From contig NW_027196434.1 in assembly GCF_038502225.1 (NCBI RefSeq), forward strand, positions 1 through 64,000: DNA of 64,000 nt, given 5' to 3'. Origin of the DNA: Cherax quadricarinatus (taxonomy: Eukaryota > Arthropoda > Malacostraca > Decapoda > Parastacidae). Under the pieces are notes generated by a model. It was not told the DNA's origin. It worked only from the letters and a program-made list of their open reading frames with translations, and ran no database searches. The translations under genes were made by a program, and so were the position numbers. The stretch's first letter is position 1, and every line of letters begins with the position of its first letter. This document shows positions 42,113 to 52,571 of this stretch, one piece after another.

Positions 42113-44977
42113 GGGACCACAATTCTACAAATCAATATCCATCACTTCTTCAACAACCATTACCTCCTTGAACTTGAACTCTGCAACCACAACCCAGACA
42201 TTATCCTCTTAAATGAAACATCAGCCAGACCTGACCAGCACATAAAAATACGTGGGTACTCAACTATCGAGAAATCCAGGGGACTCAACAGTGGGGTGGC
42301 CATCTTAATGAAGCAGGGGCATGAATTCCGCAACATACATGTCGAAGAGGACAACGTCACACGAGAGACTCCTAGCAATCACAGGGTACTTCCCTCCCAG
42401 ACAATCATATATCAAATCCATTCCCTTACACCGACTTCTCAATAGAAATATCCCCACCATCCAAGTTGGGGACTTCAATGCCCACCACCCTGCTCTTTTC
42501 AATTGTGGAGCCACCCTGCCCCAAGGTGACCACAAGGGGAAACAACTATACCACATAATGGCCGCGAAAGACCTCAAATTCCAAGGCCCATTCTTCAAGT
42601 CGTTCATGGGCCACCACCCAGGCACCCCAGACGTAGTCCTCACCAACAGAGACTGCGACTTGTTCCACTGTAGAGTCTCTCCAGGTGGTAACGTCGGATC
42701 AGATCACATCCCTGTGGTAATCAAGCTACAGTCCACTCCATTCCGAACACTTCCCCCCCCCAACCCAACCTGAAGATGCTAGGTTTCGACCCCTTCAGAG
42801 CCTTCTTAGGTAATGATCAAACCATCTCTCTCGAAGACCAGCCCTGCAATGCAATAGATGGGGCAATTAACTCCCTTCACGCCAGAATCAAAGAGGCCAC
42901 ACAAGCTTGCTGCACACTAACATCGTCCAAGATATACCAACAATACAAACCAACTAGGGAAATCAAGGACAGAATGAGCAGGTACCAATTAGAATGCAGT
43001 AGACACTTTCTCACAGGGCAACCCTCCTGGGAAGCCCTACTAAGATCGAGAAGAGAGCTAATTGCCCTAATAACCCAACATAAAAGAGATCTTTGGGATT
43101 ATCTGGTGTGCCAAGCTAACCAGTACAAATGCCACCCTGACCATTTCTGGAGCACGATCCGCAGACTACTAGGGGCCAACCACACTCTCACTCAACATGT
43201 CTCTCACTCCTTCACCGATGAAGACAGTGAGGTAGTGACTACCCTACTTAACGACCTACTGGACCAAGCCAAGCTGATGAGTGAAGTATGGGAGAACATT
43301 CTCTCACACAACGACAGCAGAAGATTTAACAGCACCCACTACCAGTGGGTCAACCAATGGCGGGACGAGAACCTAGAAGACTTGCATCCTATACCATCAA
43401 TTGACACAACTACCCTTGAAGACGAACATCCCCTCACCAGACCAATCACGCTCAGAGAAGTATCCCAAGTCATAGGGCGACTGAGAAACACAGCTCCTGG
43501 CCCATCAGGCATAAGAGCTAAACAACTAAAGTACCTCCCCCATAACTGCAAGATGTCTCTGGTGAATATCTACAATGCCATCTTGGCATCTGGTCACTTC
43601 CCAGAGGCTTTCAAGACAGTTAAGATGATCTTCATCGCCAAACCAAACAAGGACAACCGTAATCCCGAGAACTGCAGACCCATCTCCCTACTCGAAGTCA
43701 CGGGCAAAGTCTTTGAAAGAAATCTCCAACAGACTCAACTATTACATGGAGTTCAACCACCTATTCTCTGAAAGGCAGTTTGGCTTCATGTCCTGCCGCA
43801 ACACTCAGCATGCCATAAACATCATCTATGATGCCGTTGCCAGCCTGAAGAAGCAAGGGAACCTGGCCCTTATCGCCACCAGGGACGTACACAAGGCCTT
43901 TGACAGCCTTTGACAGCCTTTGGCACGATAGTCTCATTTACAAACTCATACACCTCCCTGATCACAACTGGACCTTTCTCAGGCTCATCTACAACTTCTT
44001 AACAGGAAGAAAAATCATCCCCACCTTCCACAGAGCAGAATCAACCCCCTTCACACCAACAGCAGGAGTACCCCAAGGCTCCTGCCTCAGCCCCGTCCTC
44101 TTCAACATATACGTCAACGACCTCCCCCAACCTGAACATACCGACACCATCATCACCCAATTCGCAGACGATGTCATCCATGTTGTCTCCTCCACCCCTA
44201 CAGCTGGTGCAAACAAGCATAGGAGAGCAATCGAGAAAATGAATGAAGAACTAAATAGAACTGCCAGGTGGGAGAAGAAATGGAGAATCACAACCAACCC
44301 TGACAAAGTCCTCATCAACACCGTTGGGTGCTTACCATCAACCATAGAAGAAAAAGGGGGCATTTCCATCAGAGATACCTGTATTGCTATAAGGAATCCA
44401 AACAAGATCCTAGGATACGAGATTGGCAGATTACTCAACTCTACAACCCACATAACCAAAAAAGTAAACCTAGCGAAAGCCCACCTTGGCCAACTTTATC
44501 GATTCAAAGCAGCTCCTCCCCACATCAAACTACACCTGTACAAGATGATGATCAGACCTCTGCTGGAATACCCCTGCGTACCCACGTCGCTCACAACCAA
44601 AACAAACATGCTAAAACTCCAAAGAGTCCAAAACAAAGCCCTCCGCTTCATCACGACACCAGACTCAGGGACAGAATCAGATCAGAGGACCTACACATAC
44701 AACAGAGAATCCCCGCAATCAATGTCCGATTAGACAAACTTGCTAAGAGACAACTATATGACATGCAGGAACTCTACATGCCTGACAGAGAGAATCCCCA
44801 ACCAGTGAACACAACCGACTATACCATCACCACCCCTCCCCACAGATCCCAAAGAATGACCCTCCAACAAAGAGTTCGACGCTTTGTCCACAAGGAGAAC
44901 TTCCCTCATCCTAAAATCTTAAGCGACCTCCCGCAGACGAAGAATGGATACCACCGAAACCATTCTATGTCCAGTAA
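42110..44977 (+). pseudogene. A2 ORF2, endonuclease-RT (multiple frameshifts)
   Basis: Starts MGTTILQINIHHFFNN with LLNETSARPDQH. Frame changes occur near 42360, 42770 (C-run), 43715, 43900-43920, 44660 and 44935. Endonuclease motifs GDFNAHHPALFNCG and GSDHIPVVIKL remain, as do RT motifs PISLLEVTGKV, PTAGVPQGSCLSPVLFNIY and FADD (44161-44172). The end of the family C-terminus is reached at TAA 44975-44977. A 10-bp duplication TGACAGCCTT (43901-43920) alone causes one of the frameshifts. Confidence 0.9.
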
Positions 44978-46406
44978 CATGGACTAGCACTCCCCATCTC
45001 CGGGTGACCCACTTCCATCAACCAATACCTCACAACGGACTTCGTTGCACCTACTACTACAATACAGCAGGACACCACCTCAGTCACTGCCTTGCTGGCC
45101 GACTCCAGGTGAGCTACCAACCTCCATCGAATGTCTGGCAACCTTCGCCTGCAGCTGTGCCTCCTGACCAACCTCTTGCGAAAAAAAAGGCAAGCAATTG
45201 TATGCAGTATGCATCCTTCCAGTTCAATGATGCACTGGTATAACACAATATAGCATTGCAAAATTGATGGGCAGGAGGTATACCCTACTCATAAAACCAA
45301 CCTCTTTATAAATTACTCAATATGTACACACGCATCTTCAAATTAACCCAAAGTGGATAGGCCACTACCCTTTTATAACCCCACCTACCCCTCCTCCCTC
45401 CCCAACCTTTCCCAATTTCCATCCTTATCCATCCTTCTTCCCCCCATCCCCTCTTACCAAAGCTCTGGTCAGAACTTCGAACCTATCCAATTACAACATA
45501 CCTAACTGGCCAGTATCAGTTTGCTATAACTAGAAGGGTTATTTAACTGTGGGTGATTGATGCTCCTTATTTCCTCCATTCACCATCTCATTTCGATGTC
45601 CTACTACACTGACACGGTTCTTATTCCAGCAGAACGAGGTATCCATTGGTTTGTCCCAGTTTAGAAGTCATGGCTCCATAAAACTTCACTATCCTCGGGA
45701 CAGGAACCAGGTCTACACGTGTTCACTTGGAGAACAGCGACTTATTTCACTTCACACATTATCTCAACTTAGTGTTATTATTGCTGATTACTTCACAGCC
45801 CACCATACGGTTTAATGTCTCATAACTATTATGCACATTTGAGGTCACTCCATTAAGATCTCAGACTGATGAGTGATGATTAAATCATGGGTATTTTCCC
45901 CTGGACACACTCCATGGTGTCGCGCCAGTCACCACCAGTCCTAACATTATTCACTAATTTTACCACTTTATTACGGTGGTCACGTAAATCACGTTCCTTC
46001 ACTCTTCACCAGGAACAGTTACAACACTTCCTATTATAAAGTGAGTCCTATATTAATCCTTAGGGCACTGTGAATGACAATTTCCTGGACCCATGCTTTC
46101 CCAGCCTCTTAACTCCATTCAAAACACTCCCGCTACTGATGCCCCGTCTCGACCTTTCCCCTGCCCATCAGCGCAGGTGCAGAGCTTCCCAGCTGGTTCT
46201 AGTCCATTTTCAAATACATTTTTTGACCCACATCAACACATTAAACACCTATTAGGCACTATAGCTTCGGAAAATTATATATTTTCCACACTGCAGCTGG
46301 GCGGAGGTCGTTGTTAGACGACTTAAATACTGTGGGGTACAATTTTCCCATCTTCACTGGCCACCTGGCTTGGGAAATCCAACATTGGTATTTACATAAT
46401 CACCTA

Positions 46407-47695
46407 TTAATTCTTTCCACGTGTTAACTCCTCAGGTAGGGCTCCATCCAAAGCACATTCAAGCTTCCATGCTTCTTGTATTAACAATTTCCCTCTTATC
46501 GTAAGGTGTGACACTAAGCCTATACTCTCTGGGTTAATATTACTATTGGGCATACTGGAATTATGAGACTTTAACAATAACAAGTCTCTCTCAGTATCCC
46601 AAGTCAGCCCCAGTATATTACTGCATATAGGCACTTCAACTACATGGCTATCTTTATTTACTGATCCCTCAAAATGGACTAATTACTGTTCCATTCCCTC
46701 AGGGGCATCCTTGCACCTTGCATTATTTCATTAACCCCTTCATACATCCTCATTAGATTATTTACCCAATTACTTCGCTCAGTGGACCACCTGTGCACTT
46801 AAGGTGTGCATTTATCGTCGCCTGAAGTAAGAACAATTTATTATTTAACTGTTGATTAATTATATCATTATAAGCAGTCAACATTTCTGGTGTCTTGCTC
46901 AGTTCGCAGAGCTGGGCCCTTTAACTGTCCATACGCCATCCTATAATTAGTAGGTAATTCTGAACGGTTGAGCTTCCATGGAAGTCGCACCCAGTAATGT
47001 CCAGATTCACATTTAACATCCTTCAGGTATTGTTCCTGAGTAAAGGAATCATTTGGACTTTCCTCATTTATATTAATCCCTATGCTGTCCAGCTCCCACA
47101 AATTATACTGGTTCAACATCATCCTCGATAGAATTAGTAAGTAAGTTAGTAAGTAAGTAAGTAAGTTTATTCAGGTATACACAAATACAGTTACATAGAA
47201 TTATCATACATAGCAGCAAATGTGTAGAGAACCTGGGATAACCCAAAAAAGTCAGAGTGACTTATTTCCATTGGCGTCGACCTGGGTTGACCTTTTATGA
47301 GTAAGACACACCGTGACTATTTACTACTTCCTCTAGTCATTATTACTAGGCGGTAGTCTGCCATATATTACATGGCCAGTACAAGACAGTTTTTCTTCCA
47401 ATTCGTAATGTTGATTAATTAAAACATTCATTTCCATTCCATCTGCACAATTCTCCAGCAGATCTCTTTCACAGTCTTTAAACCACAATTTGTACCAATC
47501 AAATCTACTCTCTAAAACATCTAAATATAACTTTAATTCACTAGGGTTCACGGTTTCTTGATTCATTAAATCCAAGCACTTGTATGCCTTCGTCACATGG
47601 CCTTTAATAGCCTGTAATGATGCTTTCATTACTCTAAAATTCACGGACTTGTCAGCCACATTAACTCCATTAGATCCATTAGAATTATTAATCAC
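46407..47695 (-). pseudogene. F2 gag-pol remnant
   Basis: From 47695: gag segment (ADKSVNFRVMKASLQAIKGH, FDWYKLWFKDCERDLLEN) to about 47380. The zinc-knuckle part is deleted, then a LINE N fragment (47142-47276). Pol start is at 47122-46868 (LWELDSIGI, LPWKLNRSELPTNYRMAYG). A fragment LGLTWDTERDLLLLK at 46600-46407 fits the segment after the RT palm in BEL/Pao pol. It has no catalytic motifs. Confidence 0.78.
47142..47276 (-). mobile_element. LINE family N 3' fragment
   Basis: On the minus strand, CCAATGGAAATAAGTCACTC, TTTTTTGGGTTATCCC and AATAAACTTACTTACTTAC. It matches 12004-12148. Tail (CTTA)n. Only the 3' end is present. Confidence 0.85.
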
Positions 47696-48052
47696 TGATT
47701 ATACAACTTAAGTAGGCGCCTTATAAGAGTAATTCTTGCACTTTTCTCTTGTATAAATCCTAGCCACACATGTGCTAGCAATTAATTGGGCTAATTATCA
47801 TCCACCACACGACCGATTAAATTTGTGTACTCTATACCCACTTCCTTCAATCAGTCACTTAATTATTAATTAATTCAATTAATTTTTCACTGATTGCATC
47901 CAGTTCAGGAAGGACCAGTGGGCAGATATGGAAAATTTTATAGGGGTTACCGGTATGTACCTCACCATTACATTCATACAAGTGATCTCATTGGGAGACA
48001 ACAACCATATTGTTTACTGTAGTCACCCTGTGTAGACATGTGAGAAAACTTG

Positions 48053-50416
48053 AGATCACAACATAATTGAGGTTCAGACATGTATGCGAGGAGCCCCAGA
48101 CCGACAAAATGAGACTAGTCACGAGGGAGCATTCACCAAATTCAACTTCAATAACAAAAACATAAAGTGGGACCAAGTAAACCAAGTCCTAACCGATATA
48201 AGCTGGGAAGATATACTAAGCAACACAGACCCAAACTTATGCCTAGAACAGATTAACTCGGTGGCACTCGATGTATGCACAAGGCTTATTCCTCTAAGAA
48301 AAAGGAGGAGTAGATGTAAAATAGAAAGAGACAGGCGCTCCCTTTACAGGCGACGGAAAAGAATAACAGAGCGGCTAAAAGAGGTCAATATATCTGAAAT
48401 GCGCAGGGAGACACTGGTCAGAGAAATTGCAAGCATCGAACTTCAGCTAAACGAATCCTTTAGGAGTCAGGAATCGCGGGATGAACTAAAAGCTATAAAT
48501 GAAATCGAAAGAAACACAAAGTATTTCTTCTCCTATGCCAAATCAAAATCGAGAACAACGCCCAGTATTGGGCCCCTACTTAAACAAGATGGGTCCTACA
48601 CAGAGGACAGCAAGGAAATGAGTGAGCTACTCAAGTCCCAATATGACTCAGTTTTTAGCAAGCCGCTAACCAGACTGAGAGTCGAAGATCAAAATGATTT
48701 TTTTATGAGAGAGCCACAAAATTTGATTAACACAAGCCTATCCGATGTTATCCTGACGCCAAATGACTTCGAACAGGCGATAAATGACATGCCCATGCAC
48801 TCTGCCCCAGGGCCAGACTCATGGAACTCTGTGTTCATCAAGAACTGCAAGAAGCCCCTATCACGAGCCTTTTCCATCCTATGGAGAGGGAGCATGGACA
48901 CGGGGGTCGTCCCTCAGTTACTAAAAACAACAGACATAGCCCCACTCCACAAAGGGGGCAGTAAAGCAACAGCAAAGAACTACAGACCAATAGCACTAAC
49001 ATCCCATATCATAAAAATCTTTGAAAGGGTCCTAAGAAGCAAGATCACCACCCATCTAGACACCCATCAGTTACACAACCCAGGGCAAGATGGGTTTAGA
49101 ACAGGTCGCTCCTGTCTGTCTCAGCTACTGGATCACTACGACAAGGTCCTAAATGCACTAGAAGACAAAAAGAATGCAGATGTAATATATACAGACTTTG
49201 CAAAAGCCTTCGACAAGTGTGACCATGGCGTAATAGCGCACAAAATGCGCGCTAAAGGAATAACAGGAAAAGTCGGTCGATGGATCTATAATTTCCTCAC
49301 TAACAGAACACAGAGAGTAGTCGTCAACAGAGTAAAGTCCGAGGCAGATACGGTGAAAAGCTCTGTCCCACAAGGCACAGTACTAGCTCCCATCTTGTTC
49401 CTCATCCTCATATCCGACATAGACAAGGATGTCAGCCACAGCACCGTGTCTTCCTTTGCAGATGACACCCGAATCTGCATGACAGTGTCTTCCATTGCAG
49501 ACACTGCAAGGCTCCAGGCGGACATCAACCAAATCTTTCAGTGGGCTGCAGAAAACAATATGAAGTTCAACGATGAGAAATTTCAATTACTCAGATATGG
49601 TAAACATGAGGAAATTAAATCTTCATCAGAGTACAAAACAAATTCTGGCCAAGAAATAGAGCGAAACACGAACGTCAAAGACCTGGGAGTGATTATGTCG
49701 GAGGATCTCACCTTCAAGGACCATAACATTGTATCAATCGCATCTGCTAGAAAAATGACAGGATGGATAATGAGAACCTTCAAAACTAGGGAGGCCAAGC
49801 CCATGATGACACTCTTCAGGTCACTTGTTCTATCTAGGCTGGAATATTGCTGCACTCTAACAGCACCTTTCAAGGCAGGTGAAATTGCCGACCTAGAAAA
49901 TGTACAGAGAACTTTCACGGCACGCATAACGGAGATAAAACACCTCAATTACTGGGAGCGCTTGAGGTTTCTAAACCTGTATTCCCTGGAACGCAGGAGG
50001 GAGAGATACATGATTATATACACCTGGAAAATCCTAGAGGGACTAGTACCGAACTTGCACACGAAAATCACTCACTACGAAAGCAAAAGACTTGGCAGAC
50101 GATGCACCATCCCCCCAATGAAAAGCAGGGGTGTCACTAGCACGTTAAGAGACCATACAATAAGTGTCAGGGGCCCGAGACTGTTCAACTGCCTCCCAGC
50201 ACACATAAGGGGGATTACCAACAGACCCCTGGCAGTCTTCAAGCTGGCACTGGACAAGCACCTAAAGTCAGTTCCTGATCAGCCGGGCTGTGGCTCGTAC
50301 GTTGGTTTGCGTGCAGCCAGCAGCAACAGCCTGGTTGATCAGGCGCTGATCCACCAGAAGGCCTGGTCACAGACCGGGCCGCGGGGGCGTTGACCCCCGA
50401 ACTCTCTCCAGGTAAC
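48053..50416 (+). mobile_element. LINE family I, 5'-truncated copy I1
   Basis: Begins inside the endonuclease SDH motif and ends CTCTCCAGGTAACC. It is inserted in the F2 right LTR between GTGAGAAAACTT and CCTGGTCACTGCAGG, with loss of a few LTR bases and no visible target duplication. Confidence 0.92.
48054..50393 (+). CDS. I1 ORF2 fragment: complete RT domain, open frame (779 codons)
   Basis: Open from 48054 (DHNIIEVQTCMRGAPDRQN) with first ATG 48084, to TGA 50391-50393. RT motifs: SAPGPDSWNSVFIK, KNYRPIALTSHIIKIFERVL, TDFAKAFDKCDHGVIAHKM, SSVPQGTVLAPILFLILISD, FADD at 49455-49466. C-terminus GPRLFNCLPAHIRGITNRPL then GCGSYVGLRAASSNSLVDQ. The endonuclease is missing because of 5' truncation, so it cannot act alone. 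No internal stop or frameshift, in contrast to I2. CR1-like. Confidence 0.9.
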   Translation, partial: DHNIIEVQTCMRGAPDRQNETSHEGAFTKFNFNNKNIKWDQVNQVLTDISWEDILSNTDPNLCLEQINSVALDVCTRLIPLRKRRSRCKIERDRRSLYRRRKRITERLKEVNISEMRRETLVREIASIELQLNESFRSQESRDELKAINEIERNTKYFFSYAKSKSRTTPSIGPLLKQDGSYTEDSKEMSELLKSQYDSVFSKPLTRLRVEDQNDFFMREPQNLINTSLSDVILTPNDFEQAINDMPMHSAPGPDSWNSVFIKNCKKPLSRAFSILWRGSMDTGVVPQLLKTTDIAPLHKGGSKATAKNYRPIALTSHIIKIFERVLRSKITTHLDTHQLHNPGQDGFRTGRSCLSQLLDHYDKVLNALEDKKNADVIYTDFAKAFDKCDHGVIAHKMRAKGITGKVGRWIYNFLTNRTQRVVVNRVKSEADTVKSSVPQGTVLAPILFLILISDIDKDVSHSTVSSFADDTRICMTVSSIADTARLQADINQIFQWAAENNMKFNDEKFQLLRYGKHEEIKSSSEYKTNSGQEIERNTNVKDLGVIMSEDLTFKDHNIVSIASARKMTGWIMRTFKTREAKPMMTLFRSLVLSRLEYCCTLTAPFKAGEIADLENVQRTFTARITEIKHLNYWERLRFLNLYSLERRRERYMIIYTWKILEGLVPNLHTKITHYESKRLGRRCTIPPMKSRGVTSTLRDHTISVRGPRLFNCLPAHIRGITNRPLAVFKLALDKHLKSVPDQPGCGSYVGLRAASSNSLVDQALIHQKAWSQTGPRGR

Positions 50417-51487
50417 CCCTGGTCACTGCAGGTGGATCCTTCGACCTCACAATCTTACCCATATCTATCCGAGACCAGTATGAATTGAATAGCACCTGCA
50501 AGTACGGTGCTACTAATTAATTGTGGACTGTATAGATTATATAAGTTTAACTGAATGAAGGGGGGAGGTTAGGTTACACATGGATATATCCATCAAAGAA
50601 AAGAACACTTGTATATAATACCACCACTTACCAGATATTCTCTGGTGGTCACTTGATGTAGCTGGATCACCCATAACCTATCCAATTACAACATACCTAA
50701 CTGGCCAGTATCAGTTTGTTATAACTAGAAGGGTTATTTAACTGTGGGTGATTGATGCTTCTTATTTCCTCCATTCACCATCTCATTTCGATGTCCTACT
50801 ACACCGACACGGTTCTTATTCCAACAGGACGAGGTATCCGTCGGTTTGTCCCAGTTTAGAAGTCATGATTCCATAAAACTTCACTATCCTCGGGACAGGA
50901 ACCAGGAGGTCTACACGTGTTCACTTGGAGAACAGCGACTTATTTCACTTCACACATTATCTCAACTTAGTGTTATTATTGCTGATTACTTCACAGCCCA
51001 CCATACGGTTTAATGTCTCATAACTATTATGCACATTTGAGGTCACTCCATTAAGATCTCAGACTGATGAGTGATGGTTAAACCATGGGTATTTTCCCCT
51101 GGACACACTCCATGGTGTCGTGCCAGTCACCACCGGTCCTACCATTATTCACTAATTTTCCCACTTTTTTACGGTGGTCACGTAAATCACGTTCCTTCAC
51201 TCTTCACCAGGAACAGTTACGACACTTCCTATTATGAAGTGAGGCCTATATTAATCCTTAGGCCGCCGTGAATGCCAATTTCCTGGACCCATGCTTTCCC
51301 AGCCTCTTAACTCCATTCAAAACACTCCTGCTGCTGATGCCCCGTCTTGACCTCTCCCTGCCCATCAGCGCAGGTGCAGAGCTTCCCTGTTGGTTCTAGT
51401 CCATTTTCAAATACATTTTTTGACCCACATCAACACATTAAACACCTATTAGGCACTATAGCTTCGGAAAATTAAATATTTTCCACA

Positions 51488-52281
51488 TATAAAATTGTAC
51501 AGCCTGACGTGCAGCTAGCGTGCCTCGTTGTGCTCCGGGTTATCTCGTGTTTTCACGGTCGCTCTTACGTGCTAGAACTTTAATTTGTGTCATCAATCCT
51601 ATACGATACATCCCTCTAGCGCCTGGAACCAATCTTGGGCGGAAAACATATATACTGAGTCAAAAAAGGAGAATTAGTGTGCACTACCTAGCAGAGTTTA
51701 CTGCCAGAGGGGAATCATAGGCCTGTGTCCCGTGTGAAAAAATAATAATAATTGAACTTTTCGTGTCAGAGGAAAGAAAGTCTCCCTGATAACATTGAGT
51801 ATACATAGTGTATAGTGTATACTACAGTGGCTCCCTAGAATATTGATGATAAAGGCTAAAGTGTCATTTGAAGACAGGTGAATTTGTAAATGAAGTGATA
51901 AGCCTATAGAGGCAGGTGCCAGAAGTCGCCAGAAACTGTTTTTAATAATCTTCCTGGCCTGCTAGTGTACTCGCATATAATCTAGTGATACCAGTGAATA
52001 CCAGAATACAGTGTTGTAGTAGCAACTAACCAGTATTATAATGGTACTTAGTGGAGTGGAGTGATTTTCATTAGTTTCTCTTTCTTGAAATACCAGACGT
52101 TACTGTGAATTTCATATAACCTGTAGTTACCAGCGGTCGCAATATACACAACGAGAAGCAATTATTACTACAGAAAAAGCGTCCTTCCTCCAAAATTTGC
52201 ACCAGTCAACTATAGTGATAATATAGCATTTATTGTGGTGGAGACAGAAAAAAAAAATAGCTTCGCTTCTTCGCTTCTGAT
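51488..52281. other. Unassigned 0.8-kb segment between F2 and A3
   Basis: No gene, tandem repeat or match within the window. It has a GC-moderate start (CAGCCTGACGTGCAGCTAGC) and AT-richer remainder, with several ACCAG/ACTACAGTG words. It could be unique host DNA or the leader of a retroelement. Confidence 0.35.
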
Positions 52282-52535
52282 GACCAGAGCTTTGGTAAGA
52301 TGGGTAAGGAAGAAGGATGGGTAAGGATGGAAATATTGGAAAAGGGTGGGAGGGGGGGGAGAGGTAGGATATAAAAGGTAAGTGGCCCAACCACTTTGGT
52401 GCAATTTAAAAAGTGTATGTGAATTGATAAGATATTCTTTAAGAGGTATAATACTAACCCATCAGAGTCACATAGATATAATAGGTATATAAGTACATGA
52501 CTCTGAATTGGTAGTAATTATACAAGTTGCAATTG

Positions 52536-52571
<36 letters not shown>

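Larger units (their letters stand above)
39778..45470 (+). mobile_element. LINE family A, copy A2
   Basis: Starts after the A-run at about 39777 (TCGAGATCAGAGCAACTCTG) and ends at CTCTGGTC (45470). Layout as A1, but the leader is split by SINE C (39836-40128): ACCAGAG before it and CTGAGAGGAAACTTGC after it are contiguous in A1. ORF1 is intact; ORF2 has several frameshifts. It abuts the truncated left LTR of F2. Confidence 0.88.
45480..51487 (-). mobile_element. BEL/Pao LTR element F2
   Basis: Left LTR 45480-46290 lacks its outer third; internal region 46291-47926; right LTR 47927-51487 holds LINE I1. Gag and pol remnants read on the minus strand as in F1. It shares with F1 the loss of the RT core, RNase H and integrase, but keeps about 110 bp (46620-46720) that F1 lacks. 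Confidence 0.82.
47927..51487 (-). repeat. F2 right LTR, interrupted by LINE I1
   Basis: TATGGAAAAT at 47927 to TTTTCCACA at 51487. The LTR parts are 47927-48052 and about 50417-51487, net about 1.2 kb like F1. Confidence 0.87.
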
